Assembly: GCA_044869955.1 (NCBI GenBank)
Contig: JBIOYC010000358.1
Span: 1 to 33,108 of the forward strand
DNA: 33,108 nt
Source of the DNA: CALMKX01 sp044869955
GTDB lineage: Bacteria; Acidobacteriota; Thermoanaerobaculia; Multivoradales; SZUA-115
Reading direction: 5' to 3'
Positions 1-8,248 of this stretch are shown piece by piece; the first letter of the stretch is position 1; each line of letters starts with the position of its first letter. The notes under the pieces were generated by a model that saw only the letters and a program-made list of their open reading frames with translations, made no database searches and was not told the origin of the DNA. Made by a program: the position numbers and the translations under genes.

Positions 1-357
1 GGCGGTGGCGGCGAGGGCGGCCACCGCCTCCGCGGCCAGGGGGGCCCGGCCGAGGCCAGTGTGGAGGATGACCCCCGTGGCGTTGATCACCCGGCGGTAG
101 GAGCTCTTACCGCGGACGGCGAGCTCCTGGCGCAGGCGCTCGGCAATCGCCGTCCCTTCGAGCTCCGCTTCGTCCAGGGCACCAGCTCGGGCGAGCCCCC
201 GGAGCCGCCCTAGCTCGGCCCGCAGGGCCGCCACCACCCGCGGCCGGCCATGCTCGTGGATCGCGCCGGCCACCTCCGGATGGCCCAGCAGGCGGTCGAC
301 CTGCGGGATGCGGGAGAGGGACGCTCGGTCGGCAGGCTCGGGCATGGGGGGCTCCAT
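1..357 (-). CDS. selA: L-seryl-tRNA(Sec) selenium transferase SelA, N-terminal part (runs off the left edge)
   Basis: Read on the minus strand from ATG at 357, this gives 119 residues without a stop and continues past base 1. The segment RIPQVDRLLGHPEVA near residues 16-30 and INATGVILHTGLGRAPL near 92-108 are hallmarks of the SelA N-terminus. SelA is a PLP-dependent cytosolic enzyme that converts seryl-tRNA(Sec) to selenocysteinyl-tRNA(Sec). The catalytic lysine and the rest of the fold lie outside the window. A second in-frame ATG at 345 is an alternative start. The gene is divergent from the phosphoesterase gene at 397, with a 39-base spacer. Its presence implies the organism makes selenoproteins, although no tRNA-Sec or selB is visible here. 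The family assignment is secure and the start less so. Confidence 0.88.
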   Translation of the reverse strand, partial: MEPPMPEPADRASLSRIPQVDRLLGHPEVAGAIHEHGRPRVVAALRAELGRLRGLARAGALDEAELEGTAIAERLRQELAVRGKSSYRRVINATGVILHTGLGRAPLAAEAVAALAATA

Positions 358-396
358 TGCCTGCGGATTGTACTCGCCGGGCTAGACTCCCCCTCC

Positions 397-918
397 ATGT
401 CCGAGCTCGCCATCTGGCTCCTGCCGGGGGAGGAAGACTGCCTCAGCCTGGGCGCCGAGATCGAGAGGCTCGCGGCCCGGCTGGGCAGCCCGACCTTCGC
501 GCCCCACCTCACCGTGTCGGTGGTCGCCGGACGCTCCGCGCCCGAGATCGAAGCGGGGCTGGAGGCAACGGCGCGGGGCCTCACCTCCTTCTCGCTCGCC
601 GTGGCCGGAATCGGCCAGAGCCCGAGCCTCTTCCAGTGCCTGTTCCTGACCTTCGCCGAGGCGAGCCCCATCGAGGCCCTGCGCCGCGCGGTCAGCCGAG
701 CCCTCGGGCCTCCCCTGCGCGAGCCGGCCGTGCCGCACCTCTCCCTGGCCTACGCCCGCCTGCTGGAGGCCGAACGCCTGGCCCTGGCCCGAGAGATCCA
801 GCCACCGCCGAGGCTGCGCTTCGGCTCTCTCGCCTGGGTGACCCCGCGCGAGGGCGAGACGGGATGGGACGACGTGGCGGGATGGCAGGTGCGGGGGACG
901 GTGGCGCTGCGCTGCTAG
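397..918 (+). CDS. 2H phosphoesterase superfamily protein (cyclic phosphodiesterase-like)
   Basis: A 173-aa protein starting at ATG 397 (MSELAIWLLPG). Two H-x-T/S motifs, HLTV at residues 37-40 and HLSL at 114-117, are spaced as in the two-histidine phosphoesterases. That family contains cyclic nucleotide phosphodiesterases, RNA 2',3'-cyclic phosphodiesterases and LigT-like proteins. Residues near 63-85 (SFSLAVAGIG...FQCLFL) fit the strand between the two motifs. The frame is open upstream to 250, but that part would overlap the divergent selA start and shows no family similarity, so 397 is preferred. rsgA begins 10 bases downstream on the same strand, so co-transcription is likely. Plant-type CPDase and LigT relatives share this layout, so the substrate (ADP-ribose cyclic phosphate or an RNA end) cannot be told from sequence. 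Confidence 0.75.
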   Translation: MSELAIWLLPGEEDCLSLGAEIERLAARLGSPTFAPHLTVSVVAGRSAPEIEAGLEATARGLTSFSLAVAGIGQSPSLFQCLFLTFAEASPIEALRRAVSRALGPPLREPAVPHLSLAYARLLEAERLALAREIQPPPRLRFGSLAWVTPREGETGWDDVAGWQVRGTVALRC

Positions 919-928
919 AATCCTCCCC

Positions 929-1978
929 TTGATCCTCGACGACTACGGCTGGCGGGCCGACTTTGCCGCCTCCTTCTCCGCCATCGCCCGGCCGGGCTGG
1001 ATCCCGGGGCGGGTCTGCGCCGAGAGCCACGAGATCTACCGCCTGGCCACCGAACGCGGCGACCTGACGGCCGACTTGGCTGGCGGCGCGCGATACCGCG
1101 CCGCCAGCAAGGCCGAGCTGCCGACGGTCGGCGATTGGGTGGCCGTCCAGCCCGTTGAGCCGCCCGGCCGCTCGATCGTCCAGGCCGTGCTGCCGCGCGC
1201 CACCCAGCTGGTTCGCCGCGCCGCCGGCGAGCGCGAGGCGGCGCAGGTCCTCGCCGCCAACGTCGACACGGTGTGGATCGTCACCTCGGTGAACCGCGAC
1301 TGGAACCCCCGCCGACTCGAGCGCTACCTGACCATGATCCGTAGCGGCGGCGCCCTGCCGGTGCTGGTGCTTTCGAAGGCCGACCTGATCGACGACCCGG
1401 GCGAGCTGCTGGCCGCGGCGCGGGGCCTCGCCGGCAGCGGCCCCGTCCACCTGGTGAGCGCGCGCACGGGCCAGGGACTCGGCGACCTCGCCACCTACCT
1501 GCGCCCCGGCGAGACCGTCGCCCTGCTCGGGTCTTCAGGCGTGGGCAAATCGACCCTGGTGAACCTCCTCCTCGGCGAGGAGCGCCAGAGGGTGATCGAG
1601 ATCCGCGAGGACGACGAGCGGGGCCGCCACACCACCACCCGCCGCGAGCTCTTCCCCCTGCCCCAGGGCGGGATCCTGGTCGACACTCCGGGCCTGCGGG
1701 AGCTGGCCCTGCTCTCCGACCTGGCCGAGGCGGAGGAGGTCTTCGACGATGTCGAGGAGCTGGCCGAGAAGTGCCGCTTCCGCAACTGCGGCCACCGCGG
1801 CGAGCCGGGCTGCGCCGTCGGGGCCGCGGTGGCGGAAGGCCGGATGGAGCCCGAGCGCCTCGCCGCCTACCACAAGCTCCTCGCCGAGGAAAAGGCACGC
1901 CAGCAGCGCGAGCTCTTCGGCTCGGGCGGCGCCGACCGCCGCCGCTGGAAGGCCGCCCACAAAGCCCTGGGGAAATGA
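929..1978 (+). CDS. rsgA: ribosome small subunit-dependent GTPase RsgA
   Basis: A 349-aa circularly permuted GTPase with a TTG start at 929. An N-terminal OB-fold region (about 20-110) is followed by the G4-like motif SKAD at 149-152, the Walker A/G1 motif GSSGVGKST at 201-209, G3 DTPG at 252-255, and a C-terminal zinc knuckle with C282, C287, H289 and C295. The G4-G1-G3 order is diagnostic. RsgA (YjeQ/YloQ) checks late maturation of the 30S subunit and is activated by it. The usual Asn of G4 (NKxD) is Ser here, an uncommon but not fatal change. The last bases overlap the truA start (ATGA at 1975-1978), so the two genes are translationally coupled. The start is chosen because the conserved OB region begins soon after and no ATG lies upstream of it. 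Confidence 0.95.
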   Translation: MILDDYGWRADFAASFSAIARPGWIPGRVCAESHEIYRLATERGDLTADLAGGARYRAASKAELPTVGDWVAVQPVEPPGRSIVQAVLPRATQLVRRAAGEREAAQVLAANVDTVWIVTSVNRDWNPRRLERYLTMIRSGGALPVLVLSKADLIDDPGELLAAARGLAGSGPVHLVSARTGQGLGDLATYLRPGETVALLGSSGVGKSTLVNLLLGEERQRVIEIREDDERGRHTTTRRELFPLPQGGILVDTPGLRELALLSDLAEAEEVFDDVEELAEKCRFRNCGHRGEPGCAVGAAVAEGRMEPERLAAYHKLLAEEKARQQRELFGSGGADRRRWKAAHKALGK

Positions 1979-2901
1979 GACGACCACCCTTCCCCCCGCG
2001 CGAGCGATCGGGCACGGCCGAGCCCGTCACCTACCGACTGACCCTCGAGTACGACGGCACTGCGTACTCGGGCTGGCAGGATCAGAAGAACGCCCGCACG
2101 GTGGCCGGTGAGCTCAAACGGGCGCTCGAGGACGCCGGCTACCCGGCCCTGGACCTCGGCGGCGCCGGCCGCACCGACGCCGGCGTGCACGCCCTCGCCC
2201 AGGTGGCTCACCTGCGCCTGGCCCGGCGCACCGACCCGACGTCCTTGGCGAACGCCTTGAACCAGCGTCTTCCCGGCGCCATCCACGTGCTGGCCGTGGA
2301 GCCAGCCGCCGCGGGCTTCCACGCCCGCCACGACGCCGTGGCCCGGAGCTACCTCTACCAGCTCTCTCGCCGCCGCACCGCTTTCGCCAAGCGCTTCGTC
2401 TGGTGGGTGAAGGAGCCCCTGGACCTCGGCCTCATCGCCGAGGCGGCGAGCCTCCTGCCCGGACGCCATGACTTCGCCCTCTTCGCCGAGAGGGCCGAGG
2501 CCCAGACCAGCACCTTGGTCGAGCTGGAGGACGTCGAGATCGCCGAGCAGGGGGCCCTGGTGCTCATCCGGGTGGTGGCCTCGCACTTCCTCTGGCGCAT
2601 GGTCAGGCGACTGGTCGGTACTCTGGTCGAGGTCGGCAAGGGCAGGCTCGAGCCGGCCGACGTGGCCACCCTGCTCGCCCTCGCCCCCCTGCCGGCCGAG
2701 AAGGGCCAGCCTGCCCAGTGGACCGCTCCGGCCTCGGGCCTCTTCCTCGAACGCATCCTCTACGGCCCGGACGAGGAGCTGCCTCCCCTCGCTTCCCCCT
2801 TCCCGGTGACCGCCGCACCGGGGCCGTCGCTCTCGCCGAGAAAAGAAAAGGGGCGCCGTTTCCGGCGCCCCTCCCCGACCAGGCCACGCGTCCGCGACTA
2901 G
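1975..2901 (+). CDS. truA: tRNA pseudouridine synthase A, with an unusual C-terminal tail
   Basis: A 308-aa protein whose ATG overlaps the rsgA stop in ATGA. It carries LEYDGTAYSGWQ near residues 24-35 and GAGRTDAGVHA near 64-74, in which D68 is the catalytic aspartate. RVVASHFLWRMVRRLVGTL matches the second conserved TruA block, and the domain ends at ASGLFLERILYG. TruA makes pseudouridine at positions 38-40 of the tRNA anticodon arm. Family members normally stop soon after the last block. Here roughly 40 further residues follow, rich in Pro, Arg and Lys. That tail is encoded by bases holding the terminator of the convergent TonB-receptor gene (2841-2871), and its stop codon overlaps that gene's stop by three bases. 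The tail is probably non-functional read-through. Confidence 0.95.
   Translation: MRRPPFPPRERSGTAEPVTYRLTLEYDGTAYSGWQDQKNARTVAGELKRALEDAGYPALDLGGAGRTDAGVHALAQVAHLRLARRTDPTSLANALNQRLPGAIHVLAVEPAAAGFHARHDAVARSYLYQLSRRRTAFAKRFVWWVKEPLDLGLIAEAASLLPGRHDFALFAERAEAQTSTLVELEDVEIAEQGALVLIRVVASHFLWRMVRRLVGTLVEVGKGRLEPADVATLLALAPLPAEKGQPAQWTAPASGLFLERILYGPDEELPPLASPFPVTAAPGPSLSPRKEKGRRFRRPSPTRPRVRD
2841..2871 (-). terminator. Intrinsic terminator of the TonB-receptor transcription unit
   Basis: On the minus strand, 26 bases after the receptor stop, a perfect 9-bp GC stem (GGGGCGCCG at 2850-2858 with CGGCGCCCC at 2863-2871, 4-base loop) is followed by CTTTTCTTTT. This is the classic intrinsic terminator layout and the orientation is clear from the T tract. 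It lies entirely inside the 3' end of the convergent truA reading frame. The mRNA of truA would carry the same stem but with A-rich sequence on the wrong side, so it should not terminate truA there. Confidence 0.85.
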
Positions 2902-5819
2902 AAGCGGAGGCGCAGGCCGACCTGCAGCAGGCGCTGCTCGCCCTGGAGCGGATCGCCCGCGTAGGCGTTGGGCGTGAGGCCCACCGGGTTGCCAGCGGCG
3001 TCGAACTGCAGCCCGAAGGCGGCCGGGTTGTCCTCGTTGAACAGGTTGAAGACCTCGACGATCGGCTCGATGCCGAGGCCGTTGCCGAAGGTGAACTCAC
3101 GCGAGACGCGCACGTCGAACTGCGAGAAGGAGGAGCCACGCTCCGAGTTCACTTCGGAGACGCCCGCCGGCAGGTCGAGGCGGAAGCCGTCGCCGTTGAG
3201 GTCATTGCGCGAGTGGAGAGTGTACGGCGTGGCCGAGCGGTAGCGGAACATGCCCGAGAGGTTGATGCCCCACGGCGCGCGGTAGGTGCCACCGAAGGTG
3301 AGGCGGTGGCGGACGTCGGTGTTGAGCGGGCCGGTGCAGGCGGCGCAGCCCGGGTCGAGGGGGTTGACCGACACGTCGCGGGCTTGGGCCAGGCTGGGCT
3401 GGTAGCCGACGTTGGTGAGGCGGAACTCGTCGGCGCCGGCGAGCACGTTGCCGTCGGCCTTCGAGTAGGTGTAGAAGCCCTGCAGCTCGAACTTGGGCTT
3501 GCGCACGCGGAAGCCGATGTTCAGGCCGTTGTAGTCGGCCTCGCCGTCGCCGTACCAGATGCGGAAGTTGCCGTACTGCGGGAAACGACGGGCGCCCGTG
3601 GCCGGATCACGCGGGTTGGCGCGGAAGCGGTACGGGATGTCGCGATAGCGGATCGAGATTGCCTCGAAGTTCAGACCCAGCCAAGAAGTGGCCTGCCACG
3701 AGTAGGCGAGGGAGATCTGATCGGAGTAGGGCGTCGCCAGGGTCGGCGAGGCCACCTCGTTGGGCGGCGGGATGTCCGCGCCCGGCAGACCGTTGGGCAA
3801 GCAGCCCGCGGGCGAGCTCCCCGGCAGGCAGAGGGGCTGACCGGGCTGATAGAGCGAGCCATCCGGGTTGCGCAGGCCGTTCGGGTTGTTGGCGTTGTAG
3901 ATCACGCCGAAGTTCGACTGCACCGCCGCCGAGGGGAAGAGGATGGTGGCGTTGGTGTAGGGGAAGTCGTAGAAACGGCCCACGCCACCGCGCACGATGT
4001 GCTTGCTGTCGCCCTTGACGTCCCACGAGAAGCCCAGGCGAGGACCGAAGTTGTCGTCGTCGTTTTCCAGCTGGCCGCCCTGGCCACCCTGGAAGTCGCG
4101 CAGGTAGTACTCGTTGTAGGTGGTCTGGGTCGACAGGGTCTGCCAGATCGGGTTGCTACGCTGGTCGAGGTCGAAGCCCTCCCAGTAGTCGTAGCGCAGG
4201 CCGAGGTTGAGCGTCACCCGATCGGTCAGGTACCAGTCGTCCTGGAAATAGACGCTGTACTGATCGATCGGTGTCTCGTTGCCGAAGAAGCCGCCGTTGA
4301 CGGTGATGTCGGTGACTGGCGCGCCGGGACGATCCTCCAGCAAGGTGAACTGGCCGGAGAGACCGGTCGAGAAGTCACCGCCCAGCGTCGGCTCGTGGAT
4401 GTAGTTGAAGCCGGTTTTGAACTGATGGCGCCGGCCGCCGAGCTCGGTCGACCAGGAGAAGTCGTCGCGGAACTGATACTTCTCTTGGTTGGTGCTCTGC
4501 GGGGTGTTGACGTTCTGGCCCTGGATGAAGCCGCTGGGATAGATGAGCGTGGGCGCCGTCGAATCGGCACTGATCAGGTTCTCGAACTTGGTGTACTGGA
4601 AGATGAACTCGTTCAGCATGTCGCCGGAGAGCTGCGCGGTCCAGCCACCCAGGATCGAGCTGTACTCGTTGGTGACCGTGCCGAGGGATTCCGGTGAGGT
4701 CAGCGAGCTGGCGCCATACTTGTCGGAGTTCTTCTGGTAGCCGAAGCGAACCTGGAGGTACTGCTTGGCGTTGATGTCGTAGGTCGCCTTGCCGGTGGCG
4801 AGCTCGTCCTCGAAGGGAATCGCCACCGCCCGGCCGTCCAGGCTCGGCACGATGCCGCCGCTGTCGACCACGTACTGGGTCTCGCGATCGGTCCGCTCGT
4901 AGGTCACGAAGAAATGTGCCTTGTCGCGCACGATCGGGCCACCGAGCGAGGCGCCGTACTGCTGGCGCTCGTAGGGCTGCTTGTCGATGCCGGCGCGACT
5001 CTCGCTCTCGGTCTTCTCGTTCAGGCTGTCGTCGCGGAAGAAGCCGTAGACGCTGCCGTCGAAGTTGTTGGTGCCGGTCTTGGTCACCACCGACAGCACG
5101 CCGCCCGAGGAGCGGCCGTACTCGGCCTTGTACTGGCCGGTCTGGATCTTGAACTCGGCCACCGCCTCGAGGTTGAAGTTCTGGAGCGCGCCGCCGATGG
5201 TGTCGTCGGTGTTGTCGCCGCCGTCCAGCACGAAGTTGACGTTACGGCCGATGCCGCCGTGGAGGGCGACGGTCAGCTGGCCCGGCTTGGTGGGGTCGGC
5301 GTTGAAGTCGAGAGTGGTGCCCGGGGCGAGCACCGCCAGGTTGGCGAACTGGCGGCCGTTCAGGGGCAGGTTCTCGAGCTCTTCTTGCGACACCACGGTA
5401 CCGATCGAGGGCTCGTTGGCGATCAGGGGCGCTTCGTTGGTGACGGTGATCGATTCCTCGACGCTCGCCACCTGGAGGGTGGCGTCGATGTCGCGTGTCG
5501 AGGCGACGTCGATCTTCACCTCGGTCTGGATCAGGGTCGAGAAGCCCGAGAGCTCGTACTTGACCTCGTAGACCCCGATCGGCAGCGCGGTAAAGCGATA
5601 GCTACCGGTCTCCGAGGTGACGTCGGTGCGCACGATGCCGGTCGCGGTGTTGGTGGCGGTGACGGTAACGCCCGGCAGGGCGCCGCCGTCGGCATCCGTG
5701 ACCGAGCCCTCGAGGACGCCGGCGCCGCTCTGGGCGAAGGCGACCGGCGCGGCGAAGAGTGCCGCCAGGAGCCCGACCGCCAGCGCCAGCCGGCCGGTGT
5801 GTTGAATCAAACGCCTCAT
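2898..5819 (-). CDS. TonB-dependent receptor, Oar-like, with carboxypeptidase-regulatory N-terminal domain
   Basis: A 973-aa outer-membrane protein. It has a signal peptide (AAPVAFA|Q, residues about 1-29), a carboxypeptidase-regulatory-like Ig domain (about 31-115: VLEGSVTDADGGALPGVTV), a plug region with LPLNGRQFANLAVLAPG, and then a long beta-barrel. It ends in LRLRF, with the terminal Phe expected for BAM insertion. The start is supported by AGGAGG at 5827-5832, 7 bases from ATG 5819. This family is abundant in Acidobacteriota and Bacteroidota, where members take up oligosaccharides, peptides or other large ligands with ExbBD-TonB energy. No ligand can be assigned. It lies 42 bases downstream of the sulfatase/TPR lipoprotein gene and probably shares its transcript. 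An intrinsic terminator follows at 2841-2871. Confidence 0.93.
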   Translation of the reverse strand: MRRLIQHTGRLALAVGLLAALFAAPVAFAQSGAGVLEGSVTDADGGALPGVTVTATNTATGIVRTDVTSETGSYRFTALPIGVYEVKYELSGFSTLIQTEVKIDVASTRDIDATLQVASVEESITVTNEAPLIANEPSIGTVVSQEELENLPLNGRQFANLAVLAPGTTLDFNADPTKPGQLTVALHGGIGRNVNFVLDGGDNTDDTIGGALQNFNLEAVAEFKIQTGQYKAEYGRSSGGVLSVVTKTGTNNFDGSVYGFFRDDSLNEKTESESRAGIDKQPYERQQYGASLGGPIVRDKAHFFVTYERTDRETQYVVDSGGIVPSLDGRAVAIPFEDELATGKATYDINAKQYLQVRFGYQKNSDKYGASSLTSPESLGTVTNEYSSILGGWTAQLSGDMLNEFIFQYTKFENLISADSTAPTLIYPSGFIQGQNVNTPQSTNQEKYQFRDDFSWSTELGGRRHQFKTGFNYIHEPTLGGDFSTGLSGQFTLLEDRPGAPVTDITVNGGFFGNETPIDQYSVYFQDDWYLTDRVTLNLGLRYDYWEGFDLDQRSNPIWQTLSTQTTYNEYYLRDFQGGQGGQLENDDDNFGPRLGFSWDVKGDSKHIVRGGVGRFYDFPYTNATILFPSAAVQSNFGVIYNANNPNGLRNPDGSLYQPGQPLCLPGSSPAGCLPNGLPGADIPPPNEVASPTLATPYSDQISLAYSWQATSWLGLNFEAISIRYRDIPYRFRANPRDPATGARRFPQYGNFRIWYGDGEADYNGLNIGFRVRKPKFELQGFYTYSKADGNVLAGADEFRLTNVGYQPSLAQARDVSVNPLDPGCAACTGPLNTDVRHRLTFGGTYRAPWGINLSGMFRYRSATPYTLHSRNDLNGDGFRLDLPAGVSEVNSERGSSFSQFDVRVSREFTFGNGLGIEPIVEVFNLFNEDNPAAFGLQFDAAGNPVGLTPNAYAGDPLQGEQRLLQVGLRLRF

Positions 5820-5861
5820 GGAAAATCCTCCTTCTTTCGTTTGGCTACGTTTTTGAAGCGA

Positions 5862-8024
5862 TCATCCGGTGCCGCCCAACCGGGTCAGCAGCTGTTCGGC
5901 GACTTGCCGTTGACGAGCGAAATGCGGATCGCCGCGAGAGCGTCCGAGGAAGTCTCGGTAGGCCGCGATCGCGGCCTCTTTCTCCCCCGCCAGCTCGAGC
6001 GAGATGGCGCGGTTCAAACGCACCTCGTGGAGCTGGGGGGCGAGGGCGAGGGCGCGGTCGAAGAGAGCCAGGGCCTCGCGGGGGCGGTCCCGCGCCGCCT
6101 CCAAAGTGCCGAGCCCGTTCAACGGGTCGGCGTAGCGGGGGGCGAGCGCGATGGCCCGCTGGTACGCGTTCTCGGCCTCGGCGACCAGGGCGAGGTCGCG
6201 CGCGACGTTGCCCAGGTTGTTCCAGGCCCGGGCGTTGGCGGGATCGAGCTCGACGGCTCGCTCGAAGCGACTCTTCGCCTCGGCCAGCCGGCCGGCTCCG
6301 GCGTGGGCGACTCCGGCCGCGTTCCAGGCCTCCGGCCGCGACGGGTCCAGCCCCAGCGTGCGCTCGAGAGCCCCGAGGGCCGCCTCGCCCTCGCCCGCCT
6401 CTTGGAGCGCCGAGGCCAGGCTGTACCAGGCGTCGGGATCATCCGGCGAGGAGTCGGTCGCCTGGCGGTAGAGGGCGATGGCCCGTGACAGGTCACCGCG
6501 AGCCCGCACGGCCTTCGCCAGGGCCGTCCGGAAGACTGCGTTGCCGGGATCCTCGGCGACGATCCGCTCGAGGTCTGGCAAGGCGAGGTCGAAGTGCCCC
6601 TCGGCCATCGCCCGTTGCGCCCCCTCGTAGGCGCGGAAGAGGTGCACTACCTCCTTGGGGTCACGCCGGGCGAGCGCCTTCTCCCCACCCCTCGACTCCG
6701 CCGCCGGGGCCGCCACGTAGCCGAGGGCCGCCAGGCGGGCCCGAGTCTCGGCGTCGGGCGCCACCGCCGCCGGCCGGCCCAGCTCGGCCAGACCGATGCG
6801 CTCGAGGCCGGCGGCCAGGGCCGCGGCCGCCTCCGGGAGGACCGCGGCGCGATTGTCGCTCTCCGCCGGGTCGGGACCGAGGTCGTAGAGCTCCGGTCGG
6901 GGCGCGGAGATGTACTTGAGCGAGCCGTGGCGCAGCACCGAGAGAGGGCTCCAGCCGAAGGAGGCGGGGTAGCGGCTCTCGGCATATTCCCTCTCAGCCG
7001 CCGGCGGCCGTCCCTCGCGCAGCGCCGCGGCGAGGTCCGTGCCGCCCAGACCCTCCGCCGGGGCCGCTCCGGCCGCCACACCGAGGAGGCCGAGCACGGT
7101 CGGGGCAAGGTCGGCCAAGCCCACCGGCGTAGAGACCGTGCTCCTCGCCGGCAGCACCCCGGGGGCGCGCATCAGCCAGGGCACCCGCACGGTCGGCTCG
7201 TAGAGCAGCAGGCCGTGGGTCAGCTCACCGTGATCGCCCAGGCCCTCGCCGTGGTCGGCGGCGACCACCACCAGGGTGCGCCGGGTGAGCCCCGCTTCGT
7301 CCAGGTGGGCCAGCAGGCGGCCGACCTCGTGGTCCACGGCGGCCACCTCGCCCTCGTAGGGCTTGCCCGCCCAGCGGGACGCGAAGGGCTCGGGCGGCGC
7401 GTAAGGGGCGTGGGCGTCGTAGAGGTGGACCCAGGCGAAGAAAGGCCGGGGGTCTTCCCGGCCCAGCCAGGAGAGGGCCCGATCCACCACCGCGCGGCCG
7501 GGGCGTTCGGCCTCGAGGGCGGCGCGGCGCTCGTCGCTGCGATCCACCTGGTCGTCGTAGACCTCGAAGCCGCGGGCCAGGCCGAAGCGGCGATCGAGCA
7601 CGAAGGAGGCGACGAAGGCCGCCGTACGATAGCCCGCGAGGGAGAGGCGGGTGGCGAGGGTCGGGGTGTCGGCCGGCAGGGCGCCGAAGCCGTTGAGGTG
7701 CAGGCCGTGGACCGGAGGCAGCACGCCGGAGAGGATCGTGGCATGAGACGGCAGGGTGAGCGGCGCCGCAGCCATCGCCTCGGCGAGCCGCACGCCGTCG
7801 CGGGCCAGGGTGTCGAGATGGGGCGTCAGTCCCGCCGGCCCGCCGTAGCTGCCGAGTCGGTCCGCCCGCACGGTGTCGAGGGTGACCAGGAGGAGGTTCC
7901 AGCCTCGCGCGTCGCCTCCGCCCGGACGGCATCCGCCCAGCAGGGCCAGCCCCGCCAGCACGAACATCCGGCGACGGATCGAGCCGAGGCTCGCGCCTCG
8001 CCCGGCAAGACCTCCAGAAGGCAC
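5862..8024 (-). CDS. Sulfatase-like (alkaline phosphatase superfamily) lipoprotein with C-terminal TPR array
   Basis: A 720-aa protein starting at GTG 8024, preceded by GAGGTG. A hydrophobic stretch ends in the lipobox LGGC (Cys32), so it is probably a lipid-anchored envelope protein. The sulfatase-type core follows: LLLVTLDTVRADRLGSYG with metal-binding D50, TLPSH at 90-94 in the nucleophile loop, and ADHGEGLGDHGE near the second metal site. About seven TPR units fill the last 250 residues. The nucleophile position of the C/S-x-P-x-R sulfatase signature is Thr, and the motif Arg is His. Formylglycine chemistry is therefore unlikely, and a phosphatase or phosphotransferase-like activity is possible. 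An internal ATG at 7967, right before the hydrophobic segment, is an alternative start. The TonB receptor lies 42 bases downstream. Confidence 0.87.
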   Translation of the reverse strand: MPSGGLAGRGASLGSIRRRMFVLAGLALLGGCRPGGGDARGWNLLLVTLDTVRADRLGSYGGPAGLTPHLDTLARDGVRLAEAMAAAPLTLPSHATILSGVLPPVHGLHLNGFGALPADTPTLATRLSLAGYRTAAFVASFVLDRRFGLARGFEVYDDQVDRSDERRAALEAERPGRAVVDRALSWLGREDPRPFFAWVHLYDAHAPYAPPEPFASRWAGKPYEGEVAAVDHEVGRLLAHLDEAGLTRRTLVVVAADHGEGLGDHGELTHGLLLYEPTVRVPWLMRAPGVLPARSTVSTPVGLADLAPTVLGLLGVAAGAAPAEGLGGTDLAAALREGRPPAAEREYAESRYPASFGWSPLSVLRHGSLKYISAPRPELYDLGPDPAESDNRAAVLPEAAAALAAGLERIGLAELGRPAAVAPDAETRARLAALGYVAAPAAESRGGEKALARRDPKEVVHLFRAYEGAQRAMAEGHFDLALPDLERIVAEDPGNAVFRTALAKAVRARGDLSRAIALYRQATDSSPDDPDAWYSLASALQEAGEGEAALGALERTLGLDPSRPEAWNAAGVAHAGAGRLAEAKSRFERAVELDPANARAWNNLGNVARDLALVAEAENAYQRAIALAPRYADPLNGLGTLEAARDRPREALALFDRALALAPQLHEVRLNRAISLELAGEKEAAIAAYRDFLGRSRGDPHFARQRQVAEQLLTRLGGTG

Positions 8025-8083
8025 CTTTTTCTCACCTCGAGAGCTGGCGGCTAAGGTAGCACCCGCCCCTCCGCGTTACAAGT

Positions 8084-8106
8084 GGGTCACGGGTCGAGAG
8101 GGTGGG
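8084..8106 (+). other. G-quadruplex-type G-run motif upstream of the sulfatase gene
   Basis: Four GGG runs (8084-8086, 8091-8093, 8100-8102, 8104-8106) are separated by loops of 4, 6 and 1 bases on the plus strand, 60 bases upstream of the leftward GTG at 8024. The pattern meets the standard G-quadruplex consensus and lies on the strand complementary to the transcript. In DNA this GC-rich such motifs arise by chance, so function is speculative. Confidence 0.3.
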
Positions 8107-8202
8107 TCTGGAGGAGCGAGAGACCGGGCAGCTAGGTGGGGGGCCGGGCGGGCCACTCGGGCGGTGGCGGGCTCTCGCCGCTCACCGCGTGTCCCGGTTG
8201 GA

Positions 8203-8241
8203 GGGGCTTCGGCCCCGCGGTGCGAGCGACGCACCGCGGGG
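8203..8241. repeat. Two overlapping, mutually exclusive hairpins downstream of the STAS gene
   Basis: A perfect 12-bp stem (CCCCGCGGTGCG at 8213-8224 with its complement at 8230-8241, loop AGCGA) overlaps a second hairpin, GGGGC-TTCG-GCCCC at 8203-8216. Both need bases 8213-8216, so only one can form at a time. They lie 8 bases past the leftward STAS stop and probably end or protect that transcript. There is no T tract, so it is not a standard intrinsic terminator. The rest of the 224-base spacer (8025-8248) shows nothing I can name beyond the G-run motif. Confidence 0.6.
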
Positions 8242-8248
8242 TGGAGGA

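Noticed and set aside
2718..4697. 659-codon open frame on the plus strand
   Set aside because: It is antisense to the TonB receptor, whose domains and terminator are clear. The predicted protein is a Val/Glu/Ala-rich low-complexity sequence typical of antisense frames in GC-rich genes.
4914..6488. 524-codon plus-strand frame crossing the TonB receptor start
   Set aside because: It spans the opposite strand of two real genes and the gap between them, and has no protein-like features.
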